Shown here: positions 35,399 through 45,294 of the stretch, piece after piece
How positions within the stretch are numbered: the first letter of the stretch is position 1
Layout of the letters: each line of letters opens with the position of its first letter
Assembly: GCF_000382205.1 (NCBI RefSeq)
Contig: NZ_KB907788.1
Coordinates: 62,001 to 126,000 of the forward strand
Reading direction: 5' to 3'
DNA: 64,000 bases
Source: Dyadobacter beijingensis DSM 21582
Lineage (GTDB): Bacteria > Bacteroidota > Bacteroidia > Cytophagales > Spirosomataceae
Program-made: the position numbers and the translations under genes
Notes under the pieces: model-generated
Seen by the model: the letters and a program-made list of their open reading frames with translations, nothing else
Database searches by the model: none
Told to the model about the DNA's origin: nothing

Positions 35399-38300
35399 CT
35401 AATCCTCTTTCGGGGAAACTCTGGCGGCGTATTCCGTGGGGGTTTCCCCGAATTCTTTTTTAAAGCTCTTGCTGAAATACGATTGATCGTTGAAACCCAC
35501 CGCATAGCCGATTTGCGTGATTGTATCGGCTTTCTGACGGATCATTTCCGCTGCTTTTTGCAGCCGCAGGTCACGGATAAAATCGTTCGGGGCGAGGCCG
35601 GTAAGCGCTTTTAGCTTCCGCAGCAGTTGCGTACGGCTCAGGTTCATTTCCTCCGCCATTTTTTCGACGGAGAAAAGCACGTCTTCCATATTGGCCTCGA
35701 CGATCTCCTTGGCTTTCAATAAAAACTTGTCGTCCAGCGACATTTCCTCCGCCGAGGTCACATGCACGCGAATGCGTTCGCGGTAGCGTTCCGCGAGTTT
35801 TTTGCGGAGTTCGATCAGGTTACCGACACGGACGGTCAGTTCTTCCACGGAAAAAGGCTTGGTCAGGTAGTCGTCCGCGCCCGTTTTCAGCCCGTCGATC
35901 CGCGATTCCTGGCCGCTTTTGGCGGTAAGCAGGATCACGGGAATATGGCTAGTACGCTCGTCGGATTTGATGAGGGCGGTCAGCTCCATACCGTCCATTT
36001 TCGGCATCATCAGGTCGGTGATGATCAGGCCCGGCAGCACCTTGCGCGCGCAGGCCAGCGCTTCGGCACCATCCGACGCTTTGAAAATCGTGTATTCGCT
36101 GTCGAGCAGCGAGGCCATGTACTCGCGCAGTTCCGCATTATCCTCGACGATCAGTACGGTTTCGCGGCTGGCCCCGGAACGCGCCGGTTTGGCGTTTTTG
36201 GGTGATATGGTATGAAAAGTGTGAGGTTCCGGTTCTGTGGGCGACAATGTAAATGCACGAGTTTCACTTTCAATGACCTGGTCGCTTTGATAGGAGGCCC
36301 GGTCAACCGGCACTTCAATGGAGAAGACCGAACCATTGCCCAATTCGCTTTGGAGGGTAATATTGCCGTTATGCAGCTTAATGAGCTCTTTGGCAAAAGC
36401 AAGCCCCAAGCCGGTGCCGCCGGCCTGGTTTTCTACGGTCTGGCGCGTTTGGTAAAACGATTCGAATACCTTTTTCTGCTCTTCGGACGCGATGCCGGGG
36501 CCGTTATCCGATACGGATAGGTGCAGTGCCGGCTTGCCGCTTTCTTCCGATATGTGCGCTGCGAACCGCACTTCCCCGCCCGCAGGCGTGAATTTGAATG
36601 CATTAGAAAGCAGGTTGATGATCACCTTTTCCAGCTTGTCGGCGTCGAACCAGAAAGCGCCGTCGGGCAGGCTGATTGTTTTGTCAAAAGCAATATCCTT
36701 GTGCTGGGCCAGCGAGTCGAAAGAAGAGGAGAGCACGGTCAGGAACTGCCGCAGCCCGCCTTTTTGGACTTGAAGCTCCATTTTGCCCGCTTCCAGCTTC
36801 GAGAGGTTCAGCAGCTGGTTAACCAGTTCCAGTAACCGGTTGGCATAACGCTTCATCATCAGCAGTTTATCCTGCTCGGCGGGCGGTTTTTGGCTCAATT
36901 CTTCTTCCAGCGGAGCCAGTATCAGCGTCAGCGGCGTGCGGAATTCGTGGGAAATATTAGCGAAGAAGCGCGATTTCATGCGGTCCATTTCTTTCAGCTC
37001 TTCGGTTTGCAGCATGATTTTCTCCGTCCGTTCGCGAACGGTATTTTCCAACGCGACCTTCTCCATTTGCAGTTTCCGCTCCCGGAACCGCACCAACATC
37101 ACCGCCGCACCGCCCAGCAGCAGCGCGTAAATGGCCAACGCCCACCACGTGCGGTACCAGGGCGGCAGGATCGTAAATGCCAGCCGGTCTTCCGCGCCCA
37201 GGTGCCCGTACACGTCCGTCCCGCGCACACGGAACACGTAATTTCCCTCCGGCAAATTCGTGAAATCGACAAAAGACTCGCCGGACCAGGCCGACCATTG
37301 ATCGTGAAAGCCTTCGAGGAAGTACTGAAATTGATTTTTGGTAGATAAATCGTAGCTCGGCAACGCATACCGGAACCGCAGCCGCTGACCGAAAGCGATC
37401 TCCGGAGAGGACCGGCCGCCGCGGAAACTGACGAGCGAGTCGGTGTTGATGGACACCTGCCGGATCAGCGTCTTGAATGGCTTAGTAATGTTCGTTTTCA
37501 GGTTTTTATCAAACAGAACCAGCCATTTGTTCGATCCGAAAACCAGGTAACCGTCGCCGTTGTCAAGCACTTTGGAAATGAGCGCATCGGATAACCTGCC
37601 CGAAACCGGCAGTTTTTGCAGCCTGTTCCCCGCATATTCGAAAACCTGGCTCTGATAATGATGGTACAGGACAAACCGCATGGTACCATCCGGGCCCGCG
37701 ATGATTTCATTAATCCATCCGCCTTTGTAGGGTGCTACGCCTGCCGTCAGCACCGAATCGATCTCAAAAACACGCCTTTGGGGATTATACCGATGCATTC
37801 CCTCGTCGGTGGAAGCGTATACCGTGTTGCCTACGCGTTCGAGCCAGCGGATTTTGTTGGACGACAGGCCATTTTCCGGCCCGTGGTGGATCAGTTTGAA
37901 CGGGTCGGCGAGCGTATGCGCCGGTCCGGGCGCCTGCCAGGCCACTTCGTAGATCCCGTCGCGCCGGCTGTTGATGAAAATCGTCCCGTCGGCCCCGCGC
38001 GCGAAGCTTTCGGAGTAAAACTTCATGTCGTCGCGCCGGCCTCCCTGCACCCATCTGCCCGCCTTGAAAATAAGTTCGGTAAGCCCGTTGCCTTCCATTC
38101 CCACTAGCAAATGCCCGGGTGCCGGTACCTGCCGCGACTCTTCCACGCGCACCACGTTCTCGCGCGCCACCTGCGTACGCGACCCGTCCGGCCCGAATAC
38201 AAATGCGCCGTCGTAGTTGGACACGATAAGATGGTTGCCGAATACCTGGCAATTCATCGTGAGGTTGTCGATCCCGGCGATCTTCTTGAAATAAGGCTTC

Positions 38301-39418
38301 AAAACGCCTTGCGAAGACGTGCTGTTCAGTTCAAAAAGTCCTTTGCTGTTTGTCGTGAACAGCTTTCCGGCAAATACCGCTATGTCCATCGGGTTCTCGT
38401 CCAGGCCGTGGTTTTCGTTCAGCACCCGCAGCGGCGAGCTGATTTCCAGCCGGCTGATGCCATTGTCGGTCGCCAGCCACACATCTTTTTCCGCATCTTC
38501 GAAAACGGCATATACGGCATCGCTGGATAGGCCTTCCTTGCGGCAGATATTATTACGGATGTTTCCCTGGCGGTCCATGAGGTAAAAGCCCGAGCCCGTC
38601 GTGGCCAGTGCGTAATCGCCGTTGCTGAGCTGTGCGCCATGGTAAACGGCGTCCCTGATGCGCACCCGCTGCCCGTTTTGCATGAGCGGCGTCACCGTGG
38701 TGCCGTCGTAGACGAAAAATTCCTTGGTAAGGCCCGTTGCCAGCAGTTTTTGTCCTTCATAAGGCAGCAGGCCCGTGAGCCCCAGGCCCTTGAATGCCTC
38801 GCCGCCATGGACCATCACAAGCGTATCCTTTTCTTTTTTGAACAAACCCTTATCGCTCACGCTCACATACAACGTCCCGTGCACGAGCCAGGCAAAACCC
38901 AGCGTGCCGATCGTACTTTTCCAAACCTTGAATTTCCCATTTGCGTATTCGAGAATATGCAGGTCGCATACGAAATAGACGGAGCCTTTGTCGGCGAATG
39001 TAAACCAGACATTGCCAAAGTTCCGGTCGGAGCCGGCGAGCTGGTTATTCAGGGAATGGAAAACCATTTTATTCTGGCTGTTGGCTGCCAGGTAACCGAC
39101 CTCGCCGGAGCCACCGACGTAAATACGGCCTTTTGCGTCCTTTGCGAGCGATCGCACCGGGTTCCGATCGGCGGTAGGGATAAGGTGCCATGAGCGGCCG
39201 TCGTATTCGAGCACGCCCGAATTGTTCGCCGCATACATCATGCCGTCGCCGCCCTGGACGAGCGCCCAGTTCTGAAAAGCGGCTTTGTAGTCGTTGGTGG
39301 AATAGTTGGTAATGAAAGGAAGGCTCTGCCGCCAGATCCCCGCCAGGGGTGATTCCGGCTTTTGCGCCGTTACATTCAGGGCTAATGCCAGGGCGACAAG
39401 CAGGATTATTTTTCTCAT
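35399..39418 (-). CDS. Hybrid two-component system protein (sensor kinase, receiver and AraC output in one chain)
   Basis: 1339 residues from the ATG at 39416-39418 (signal peptide MRKIILLVALALALNVTAQ). A large periplasmic sensor of two beta-propellers built from Reg_prop-type repeats (for example DGMMYAANNSGVLEYDGRSW, AEKDVWLATDNGISRL) runs to about residue 690. A Y_Y_Y-type beta-sandwich follows (NYVFRVRGTDVYG), then one membrane helix (WWALAIYALLLGGAAVMLV). Then HisKA with His824 (NISHEFRTPLTLI), HATPase, receiver with Asp1135 (ITDLMMPKMDG) and an AraC helix-turn-helix output. In gut Bacteroidetes these proteins sense glycan fragments and switch on SusC/SusD loci; here no such locus is adjacent, so the target is elsewhere. 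Confidence 0.95.
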   Translation of the reverse strand: MRKIILLVALALALNVTAQKPESPLAGIWRQSLPFITNYSTNDYKAAFQNWALVQGGDGMMYAANNSGVLEYDGRSWHLIPTADRNPVRSLAKDAKGRIYVGGSGEVGYLAANSQNKMVFHSLNNQLAGSDRNFGNVWFTFADKGSVYFVCDLHILEYANGKFKVWKSTIGTLGFAWLVHGTLYVSVSDKGLFKKEKDTLVMVHGGEAFKGLGLTGLLPYEGQKLLATGLTKEFFVYDGTTVTPLMQNGQRVRIRDAVYHGAQLSNGDYALATTGSGFYLMDRQGNIRNNICRKEGLSSDAVYAVFEDAEKDVWLATDNGISRLEISSPLRVLNENHGLDENPMDIAVFAGKLFTTNSKGLFELNSTSSQGVLKPYFKKIAGIDNLTMNCQVFGNHLIVSNYDGAFVFGPDGSRTQVARENVVRVEESRQVPAPGHLLVGMEGNGLTELIFKAGRWVQGGRRDDMKFYSESFARGADGTIFINSRRDGIYEVAWQAPGPAHTLADPFKLIHHGPENGLSSNKIRWLERVGNTVYASTDEGMHRYNPQRRVFEIDSVLTAGVAPYKGGWINEIIAGPDGTMRFVLYHHYQSQVFEYAGNRLQKLPVSGRLSDALISKVLDNGDGYLVFGSNKWLVLFDKNLKTNITKPFKTLIRQVSINTDSLVSFRGGRSSPEIAFGQRLRFRYALPSYDLSTKNQFQYFLEGFHDQWSAWSGESFVDFTNLPEGNYVFRVRGTDVYGHLGAEDRLAFTILPPWYRTWWALAIYALLLGGAAVMLVRFRERKLQMEKVALENTVRERTEKIMLQTEELKEMDRMKSRFFANISHEFRTPLTLILAPLEEELSQKPPAEQDKLLMMKRYANRLLELVNQLLNLSKLEAGKMELQVQKGGLRQFLTVLSSSFDSLAQHKDIAFDKTISLPDGAFWFDADKLEKVIINLLSNAFKFTPAGGEVRFAAHISEESGKPALHLSVSDNGPGIASEEQKKVFESFYQTRQTVENQAGGTGLGLAFAKELIKLHNGNITLQSELGNGSVFSIEVPVDRASYQSDQVIESETRAFTLSPTEPEPHTFHTISPKNAKPARSGASRETVLIVEDNAELREYMASLLDSEYTIFKASDGAEALACARKVLPGLIITDLMMPKMDGMELTALIKSDERTSHIPVILLTAKSGQESRIDGLKTGADDYLTKPFSVEELTVRVGNLIELRKKLAERYRERIRVHVTSAEEMSLDDKFLLKAKEIVEANMEDVLFSVEKMAEEMNLSRTQLLRKLKALTGLAPNDFIRDLRLQKAAEMIRQKADTITQIGYAVGFNDQSYFSKSFKKEFGETPTEYAARVSPKED

Positions 39419-39750
39419 TCGGGAACGTCGCCAGCAGGGTGATGAATAGCTGGTTATGAGGGTGCAAACATATTGCATTTTGCAAACAGGCGCAATGAAT
39501 GAGCAATCGGTAAGGGCGGCGACTTATCGAACGGGCAGGCGGCCAATCGGGCCTCCGGGAACCGCGAAAGAGCCTTTGTACGGGCTTGAATTTTTTCTAC
39601 ATTTTCAGATGCGAAATGTATCTGGGTTTCTGCTTACTTTTCAATGCGGATTTGCAGCCCAAGTTGCTGAATGACACTGGTACCCTGCTGAATGCATGGG
39701 CGCCAAAGCCTGCTGGTATTATTGATAATGCAGAAAACGATCCCGAAGCG
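39419..39750. other. 332-base divergent spacer between two sensor genes
   Basis: Contains the promoter of the hybrid sensor (below). The right half up to the lipoprotein kinase start shows no further signal that I can support; the kinase frame stays open through it only from 39586. Confidence 0.5.
39465..39495 (-). promoter_or_regulatory. Putative promoter of the hybrid sensor gene
   Basis: The minus strand has TATGTTTG (39465-39472), a full match to TAnnTTTG, with TTG (39493-39495) 20 bases upstream, the usual Bacteroidota spacing. It lies 46 bases before the start codon. Confidence 0.5.
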
Positions 39751-41838
39751 ATGAATAACCGGTCCAGCCTGACTTTAAACACTTTTCTACGCAGGGTAAC
39801 TGTGCTCATTCTGGCTTTTACCGGATGTTTAACAGGTTGTAAAAAAGCGACGGAAAGCGATCACCACGCCCGGTTGAAAATGTGGGTCGACAGCCTGGAC
39901 CGCAACGCCCGCAAGATCGGTATCCCCCGAACGATTGCCAGCCTCGACTCCGTGCTGGCCACTTTGGGTAAAAAAGACATTCAGGACAGTATTGTCTATT
40001 ATAAATTCATGAAGGTGCTGAGTCACCGCGACACTACGATGCGGGACGACGCACTGGCCTATACCGACAGCCTGCTCGGCTTATTTAAATCTGCACGGGT
40101 GCGGGAGGAGAACGCCGCCGACTATTCCAAAGCGCTGCTGCTGAAGGGCGACGACCTGTTGAAGCAAAAGGAGTATTACCTTGCATACCGCAATTATTAC
40201 AACGGGAAAGCATTTCTGACCTCGCTCGGCGAGATCTGCGAATGTGCGCGGTACAGCAGCCGCATCGCCAATATTTCTTTTAAGGAAGAAAACTACGACC
40301 AGGCCATCGAATACTGGGAGCAGGAACTCAAAGAGCTGGGCGAATGCAAAGGGACTGATTTTCAGTTACAATTTATTGAAAAGCAGGGTAGTATGCGTAA
40401 CATCGGGATTGCCTTCCTGCGGCTGAACGAGCCGGACAAGGCGCTGGTCTATTTCCGTCAGGCATCCCGGTTCATCGACCAAATGGCGGCCCGGTTTCCC
40501 CGTGAGCAGAATTTTATCCGTTTTGCACGCATCGTTATTGTCAGAAACGAGGCCGAAGCGTTCGCATTGAAAGGGAACAATGCCCTCGCGGAAAAACTGA
40601 TCCGCAAATGCCTCGAACACGACCCAGGTATCGAATGGTCCGTCGATGTCGAAAAGGAGTCGCGGCAGCTTTTGACCCAAATATACATCGACCAGAAGGC
40701 ATATGCGAAAGCACAGGAGCAGCTCGACACGCTGCGGCATTTGCCCGGGGCGGAGGGCGACGTTTACCAGACGTTGCAAGCATCCGTTTTTCACGGGCAA
40801 GGGGAGTATCAGGCGGCCAGTCAGCTGCTGATGGCGCATTTGGACACGGAGAAAAAGCAGGCGTTAGAAAGGAGGGTCGAGAGCAAAAGTCACGTGGGGC
40901 AGCTCCTGCAGCAGATTCAACGGGAGCATGAGCAGGAGCTTACCGCCGAAAAGGATGCGCGAGAAAGCCTGGTGCTGAAATTTGCAATACTGATTTCCCT
41001 CGCGCTGAGCGTGATCGTGTACCTGATCTGGCGGAATGCACGCAAGAATATCGCCAACCTGCGCGCCGTGACGAAACTGAACGATGAAATCACGCAAAGC
41101 AACATCGCGCTGCAAGACACGGTAAATGCATTGGAACAGGCGGAGATTGAGAAAGAAGAGGTGCTGAAAATCGTTGCGCACGACCTGAGAAACCCCATTG
41201 CCGCGATGGTATCGGGCTCGGATATGCTCTTCTGGGAACAGGTGCCCTCCGACGAACAAACCATGATCGTGGATGCCATTCAGCAGTCGGGCCGGCTGGC
41301 ATTCGGGCTGATCGGGCAGATACTGCAGTCGAGCCCCGACCGCGAGAAGATCAGCAAAAACAAGGAGGACCTGGCCGAAATCGTGCGATCGTGCATCGAT
41401 ATGCTGACCTGTAAGGGAAAGGAGAAAAAACAGACGATTTATTACGACTACGAGGAAGCGATGGTATTGGTGGACCGCGAGAAAATCTGGCGCGTGTTCT
41501 CGAATCTGCTGAGCAATGCGGTGAAATTTTCCCCGATGGGAAGCACGATCCAGGTCAGCCTGCGTAAACACGCCGATACCATGCTGCTGAGCATTCGGGA
41601 TAGCGGCATCGGGATTCCCGAAGACCTCAAAGGGCAAATCTTCCTGCCTTCCAACAATGCGCGGCGTATAGGGACGGCCGGGGAGGAATCTTTCGGGATC
41701 GGGTTATCGATTTGCAAGCAGATCGTCGAGGCGCACGAGGGTAAGATCTGGTTCGAATCCGTCGACGGAGCGGGGACGACGTTTTTTGTGGAACTGCCTG
41801 TCGGACTGGGCGAAACAGCCTTGGTGCCGGCGATTTGA
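39751..41838 (+). CDS. TPR-containing lipoprotein-type sensor histidine kinase
   Basis: 695 residues from the ATG at 39751. The N-terminal signal (LILAFTGCLTGC) ends at a lipobox-like Cys, but a second membrane helix (FAILISLALSVIVYLIW) precedes the kinase, so the N-terminus is periplasmic. The periplasmic part is a helical TPR-like region (YYLAYRNYYNGKAFLTSLGE, NYDQAIEYWEQELKEL). HisKA with His477 (IVAHDLRNPIAAM) and HATPase (LLSNAVKFSPM, DSGIGIPEDL, GIGLSICKQIV). It is followed 109 bases later by a second TPR kinase. The response regulator is not adjacent. Confidence 0.88.
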   Translation: MNNRSSLTLNTFLRRVTVLILAFTGCLTGCKKATESDHHARLKMWVDSLDRNARKIGIPRTIASLDSVLATLGKKDIQDSIVYYKFMKVLSHRDTTMRDDALAYTDSLLGLFKSARVREENAADYSKALLLKGDDLLKQKEYYLAYRNYYNGKAFLTSLGEICECARYSSRIANISFKEENYDQAIEYWEQELKELGECKGTDFQLQFIEKQGSMRNIGIAFLRLNEPDKALVYFRQASRFIDQMAARFPREQNFIRFARIVIVRNEAEAFALKGNNALAEKLIRKCLEHDPGIEWSVDVEKESRQLLTQIYIDQKAYAKAQEQLDTLRHLPGAEGDVYQTLQASVFHGQGEYQAASQLLMAHLDTEKKQALERRVESKSHVGQLLQQIQREHEQELTAEKDARESLVLKFAILISLALSVIVYLIWRNARKNIANLRAVTKLNDEITQSNIALQDTVNALEQAEIEKEEVLKIVAHDLRNPIAAMVSGSDMLFWEQVPSDEQTMIVDAIQQSGRLAFGLIGQILQSSPDREKISKNKEDLAEIVRSCIDMLTCKGKEKKQTIYYDYEEAMVLVDREKIWRVFSNLLSNAVKFSPMGSTIQVSLRKHADTMLLSIRDSGIGIPEDLKGQIFLPSNNARRIGTAGEESFGIGLSICKQIVEAHEGKIWFESVDGAGTTFFVELPVGLGETALVPAI

Positions 41839-41947
41839 CAACAACTACCATTCATTTGCCATTGACGCGCCCGTGCCTTGCGGATACATTTGGCATATGC
41901 CGTTGCATTGCCTATCTTAATACGTCAATACGTCCTGCTCGCAACCT

Positions 41948-44236
41948 ATGAAAAACTTCTCCGCAGCCTTGCTACTGGTGTGCGTCCTGGTAGCTGGTTA
42001 CGCTGCCGCGCAGGACGAGTACCGCGACCTTGCCTTGTACCAATCGCAGTTTCGCCATGCGACCTCGCCCCTGGAACGGGGGAATGCCCTGCTGGCGATC
42101 GGTTTCCATTTTTTGCTCAAACCGGGCGAACGGCCCAACGACCTGAAGGCGGCGAATGCCTATTGCTCCGCGGCGGCGGGCGTGGCCGGGAAGCTGCCTG
42201 CCGATAGTTTGCAGGCCGCATCGCTATTCCTGTTGTCGCAAATACAGCGGGAAGGCGGCGACCGGGCAGCGGCTTTGAAAACGCTCGACGAGGCGATCGC
42301 GAAGTTCCGGCAGGCGGGCGAGCTGACGGGCGAGGGGAGCGCATTGATGGAAAAAAGGCACTATTTCCAGATTTCGGGCGATGAACTCACAAAACGCATT
42401 CAACTGGTTACGGATGCGCGCGATGTATTTAAAAAGGCGGGGGACAAGCGCCGGCAAGCGGACGCTTTGCAGGAACTGGGGGATTTGTACGGCAACGACG
42501 GCAAGACCCTCGAGGGCATCGACTATCTCACGCAAGCCGCGCAACTGTATAAAGAGGCGCATTTCAAGCGGGTGCAATACCTTTACAGCACGCTCAATAT
42601 CGCCCATACCGTAAGCGGCGACTATCGGAAAGGACTGCAATACGGCCTGGATGCAGAGCGTATCGCATTGTCGCTGGGCGATTCGAGCATTACGTTGTGT
42701 ACCATTTACAACCGCATCGGGATGACCTACTACTATCTCGGCGACCTGGAAAATGCGTTGATTTTTTTTCGGAAAGGTCTCGCCAACGCGATCGCCAACA
42801 AGTACCAGGATGGGGTGATTTATTTGACTTCCAATATTATCAATAAGATTTTGGTGAGAAATAAAAAGCTCATCGGCACCATGCTGCCCGATCTGGACCG
42901 TGCATTGACGGCGGGCCCGACGGAAATTTTCAGGGCGGTTATTTATTCCGAGATCTGCAAGACTTACCTGCTGGTAGGGAATACCGAGCGGGCAAAGTTT
43001 TTCCTGGACAGGCTATTCCTGTTTCAAAAGACGAATCAGCTGAACGACCCTGAAAATATATACGTCTATCGGGCCGCATTTGAATATTATTTCCAATTAC
43101 GGGACTTCAAAACCGCCCGCGGTTTTCTGGAAAAAGAAACCGTCCTGGCCGAGCGCGTCGAGGACATCAGAAGATTACAGGCTGTTTACCGCAGCGCGTA
43201 TATGCTCGATTCCATCAGTGGTAATTTTTTGTCTGCATTTAATAACTATAAGAAATTTAAGGTGATGAGCGACTCGCTGGCCGCCAATAATACGCGAAGC
43301 GAATTGCAAACGCTCACCGTGCGCTATCAACTGGAAAAGAAGAACGACGAAATCAAATTGAAGTCGGATAATATCCAGCTGCTTACACGGGACAACAAGG
43401 CACAAACGGCGCTGCTGCAACGTGCCGACACCATCCGCAATATCACCATATTTGCCGTGGCGGTGCTGGTACTGCTGCTGGCAGCGCTTTACAGCCGCTG
43501 GGCGGCCAACCGGAAGAACAGCGCCATTATTGCCGGAAAGAATACCAAACTGGAACAGCTCGTGCGGGAAAAGGACTGGCTGGTGAAGGAAATTCACCAC
43601 CGGGTCAAAAACAACCTGCAAACGATCATCAGCCTGCTCGAAAGCCAGGCATTGTACCTCAAAGATGGCGCCCTGGAAGCGGTACTGGACAGCCAGCACC
43701 GGGTTTTTGCCATGTCGCTCATTCATCAGAAGCTGTACCTGGTCGAAAATTCCTCGACCATCAATATGCAGGTGTACATCGAGGAACTGGCAGGTTACCT
43801 GAACGAAAGTTTCGGTACGCGGGGTAAGGTGTTCATTTCCACGCGCATCGACGAGATCAGCCTGGATGTTTCCTACGCCATTCCCGTGGGGCTGATCGTC
43901 AACGAAGCCGTAACCAATGCGATCAAATATGCATTTCCTGGTCATCGGGACGGGCAGCTGGTGATCGTATTCCGCCAGCTTTCGACTGGTACGGTCAGCC
44001 TGACGATCCGGGACGACGGCGTGGGCTTGCCGGCCGACGTGAATGTATGGGAGGCGAAATCGCTCGGAATGCGGCTTATGGTCGGCCTGGCGAACGAAAT
44101 AGGCGGGGAGCTGTCGATCGACGGCAGCAACGGCACGCTGATTTCACTGATATTCAGTTTGAAAGATATACCGATGGCGGCGCAATCATCTTTTTCAGCA
44201 TTTGAACCAGCTGATGATACGTCAGCAGCCCGGTAG
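41948..44236 (+). CDS. TPR-domain sensor kinase with HisKA_2-type transmitter
   Basis: 762 residues; signal peptide MKNFSAALLLVCVLVAGYAAAQ. A long TPR array (KRRQADALQELGDLYGNDGK, YYYLGDLENALIFFRKGLAN) fills the periplasm, then one helix (ITIFAVAVLVLLLAALYS). The transmitter carries EIHHRVKNNLQTIISLL (His550/His551), the HisKA_2 signature, and a HATPase (NEAVTNAIKYAFP, RDDGVGLPADV). This type often signals to a response regulator encoded elsewhere. Its last 83 bases overlap the convergent DsbA-like gene. Confidence 0.9.
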   Translation: MKNFSAALLLVCVLVAGYAAAQDEYRDLALYQSQFRHATSPLERGNALLAIGFHFLLKPGERPNDLKAANAYCSAAAGVAGKLPADSLQAASLFLLSQIQREGGDRAAALKTLDEAIAKFRQAGELTGEGSALMEKRHYFQISGDELTKRIQLVTDARDVFKKAGDKRRQADALQELGDLYGNDGKTLEGIDYLTQAAQLYKEAHFKRVQYLYSTLNIAHTVSGDYRKGLQYGLDAERIALSLGDSSITLCTIYNRIGMTYYYLGDLENALIFFRKGLANAIANKYQDGVIYLTSNIINKILVRNKKLIGTMLPDLDRALTAGPTEIFRAVIYSEICKTYLLVGNTERAKFFLDRLFLFQKTNQLNDPENIYVYRAAFEYYFQLRDFKTARGFLEKETVLAERVEDIRRLQAVYRSAYMLDSISGNFLSAFNNYKKFKVMSDSLAANNTRSELQTLTVRYQLEKKNDEIKLKSDNIQLLTRDNKAQTALLQRADTIRNITIFAVAVLVLLLAALYSRWAANRKNSAIIAGKNTKLEQLVREKDWLVKEIHHRVKNNLQTIISLLESQALYLKDGALEAVLDSQHRVFAMSLIHQKLYLVENSSTINMQVYIEELAGYLNESFGTRGKVFISTRIDEISLDVSYAIPVGLIVNEAVTNAIKYAFPGHRDGQLVIVFRQLSTGTVSLTIRDDGVGLPADVNVWEAKSLGMRLMVGLANEIGGELSIDGSNGTLISLIFSLKDIPMAAQSSFSAFEPADDTSAAR

Positions 44237-44729
44237 CCTTGATACCCCGGCCCTCGGTGGTGAATGTGATCGTCGGACAGCATACGATCTGATTGACGCG
44301 GATCTTGACCTCGTCGCTTTGCAATGCGCGGCGCGTGGAAGGGCTGCCGAAATCGCTACCGAATCTATGTAAATCGAGCACTTTACGATGGTTCCGGCTG
44401 ATTTGCCTTGCCAGGTCTACGAGCAGTTGTGGCTCGGAAATGTCCCTGCCTTCGGTGAGCGCCGCTTTGCGGAGTATGTCCAGGTAGAGGTCCGCTGCCA
44501 CCTGCGATTGAAGCGAGGCCGCCTTGACCGCCTGGGCCGCTTTGGTACCGGACGGTTCGCCGGCGGCGCCGAACGCGTTATTCTGCGCGGAAATGCAAAA
44601 TTTGTAATTGATAACATCGCCGAACGTCGAAACGAATTCCCGCCAGGCATCCTGCATTTGAAAGCTTACCGGGCATAACGGATGGGTGTAGTAAACGACA
44701 TTGATTCTCGTGAGGTCTGGTGTGGTCAT
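44154..44729 (-). CDS. DsbA-family thioredoxin-fold protein
   Basis: 191 residues from the ATG at 44727-44729; a longer frame start at 44990 would add 87 residues without character. The fold markers are INVVYYTHPLCPVSFQMQDAW near the N-terminus, a helical insert with AAQAVKAASLQSQVAADLYLDILRKA split across it, and the cis-Pro loop VCCPTITFTTEGRG. The usual CxxC is reduced to C-P-V-S (Cys19 only), so this is not a standard oxidase. Members of this group include FrnE-like and isomerase-like proteins. Convergent overlap of 83 bases with the kinase. Confidence 0.75.
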   Translation of the reverse strand: MTTPDLTRINVVYYTHPLCPVSFQMQDAWREFVSTFGDVINYKFCISAQNNAFGAAGEPSGTKAAQAVKAASLQSQVAADLYLDILRKAALTEGRDISEPQLLVDLARQISRNHRKVLDLHRFGSDFGSPSTRRALQSDEVKIRVNQIVCCPTITFTTEGRGIKATGLLTYHQLVQMLKKMIAPPSVYLSN

Positions 44730-44859
44730 TTTTTTTCCTGTTAAATCTCCCGCCGCCGGTCCTGCGAAGGTTTCCGGCTTGCTGAGACTAACCTTCCAGT
44801 ACAAATGACATGCCGCAGGTGCCCCAAACGCCTGCGGCATCAAAGAGAATAGCCTCAAA

Positions 44860-45144
44860 TTACAAGGGACCGAACTGATAACCCCGCCGTATCCCGTCCT
44901 GCCTGGCAGCTTCCGTCCAGCATATGTAGAGTTCCAGGGCCATATGCGACTCCCTGTCGGGCATGGAGAAATAAGTAACGTGGTAGCCAAGTTCCCTCAG
45001 GGTGGCTATCAGGCGTTCGGCCACTGGACGATCGAACTCTGCCGTGGGTAAGGTATAAATGAGGAATTGCTTACCGGTATTTTCTGATTCTGCGATTTCC
45101 GCAACGATTGATTTGACTACAAGTTCCTGTTTTTCAGTCGGCAT
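44860..45144 (-). CDS. Small hypothetical protein (94 residues)
   Basis: From the ATG at 45142-45144. An in-frame start at 45189 would add 15 residues. The sequence KQELVVKSIVAEIAESENTGKQ splits into helices and a beta segment FLIYTLPTAEFDRPVAERLI, ATLRELGYHVTYFS, with no signal peptide or membrane segment. No family recognised. Same strand as the DsbA-like gene (130 bases downstream) and divergent from the first AraC paralogue, so the three may form one regulatory unit. Confidence 0.6.
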   Translation of the reverse strand: MPTEKQELVVKSIVAEIAESENTGKQFLIYTLPTAEFDRPVAERLIATLRELGYHVTYFSMPDRESHMALELYICWTEAARQDGIRRGYQFGPL

Positions 45145-45209
45145 AAAGGACTTTTCTGATACATCATTGGCGCCGGGAGCAAAATTCAACGTTCGTGCAG
45201 TAACTATGG

Positions 45210-45226
45210 TTGTAAATTGAGGCTAA
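45210..45226 (+). promoter_or_regulatory. Conserved 17-base element upstream of AraC paralogue 1
   Basis: TTGTAAATTGAGGCTAA, repeated with one change upstream of the second paralogue at 46111-46127. A shared regulator-binding or promoter element is likely. Confidence 0.4.
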
Positions 45227-45294
45227 GTTGCCGGGCGCATCCGGGTATAATAATTGCTGTGTCGGATCACAACAGACCCAAACCACAATGCGAT

